A stretch of DNA of 5,355 bases, from NCBI GenBank assembly GCA_052246295.1, contig JBQQCO010000045.1. One strand, given 5' to 3'. The stretch's first letter is position 1. Every line of letters begins with the position of its first letter. The stretch comes from Piscibacillus sp052246295. GTDB taxonomy: Bacteria; Bacillota; Bacilli; Bacillales; Alkalibacillaceae. Positions 5,347-5,355 of this stretch are shown piece after piece. A program made the translations under genes and the position numbers. The notes under the pieces are model-generated. The model was not told the origin of the DNA, made no database searches, and saw only the letters and a program-made list of their open reading frames with translations.

Positions 5347-5355
5347 CTATGTAGT

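Overview
The window looks like the chromosome of a low-GC Gram-positive bacterium, most likely a Bacillaceae member. The 5S rRNA is Bacillus-like, the Shine-Dalgarno sequences are strong (AGGAGG, AAGGAG, AAAGGAGAG), and the RlmCD-type 23S rRNA methyltransferase has a typical Bacillus layout. The genus cannot be fixed from the sequence alone.

The right part (about 3415-5355) is core genome. At the far right is a 5S rRNA gene on the minus strand, the end of an rRNA operon, closed by a strong intrinsic terminator. Between that terminator and the next gene lies an unusual array of about eleven degenerate 21-bp units. It is followed by a perfect 10-bp hairpin and a plausible sigma-A promoter. That promoter drives rlmCD, a TRAM/4Fe-4S/SAM-dependent 23S rRNA (uracil-5-)-methyltransferase with all expected catalytic motifs intact.

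The left part (about 1-3410) is visibly more AT-rich and looks acquired. A large serine recombinase gene runs convergently into rlmCD and ends only 5 bp from its stop codon. This suggests that the 3' end of rlmCD is the attachment site of an integrative element. Divergent from the recombinase is a gene for a stand-alone Mrr-like nuclease with an unidentified helical C-terminal region, possibly a type IV restriction or anti-phage protein. Two very short minus-strand reading frames with good ribosome binding sites follow it. The last one runs into what looks like the end of an IS256-family insertion sequence at the left edge.

My reading is a small mobile defence-type island made of a recombinase and a nuclease cargo, parked at rlmCD beside an rRNA operon and trimmed on its far side by an IS. 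The least explained structure is the 21-bp array. In one minus-strand frame it reads as a heptapeptide repeat around V-D-R-E, with largely synonymous or conservative changes, interrupted by one apparent 1-nt deletion.
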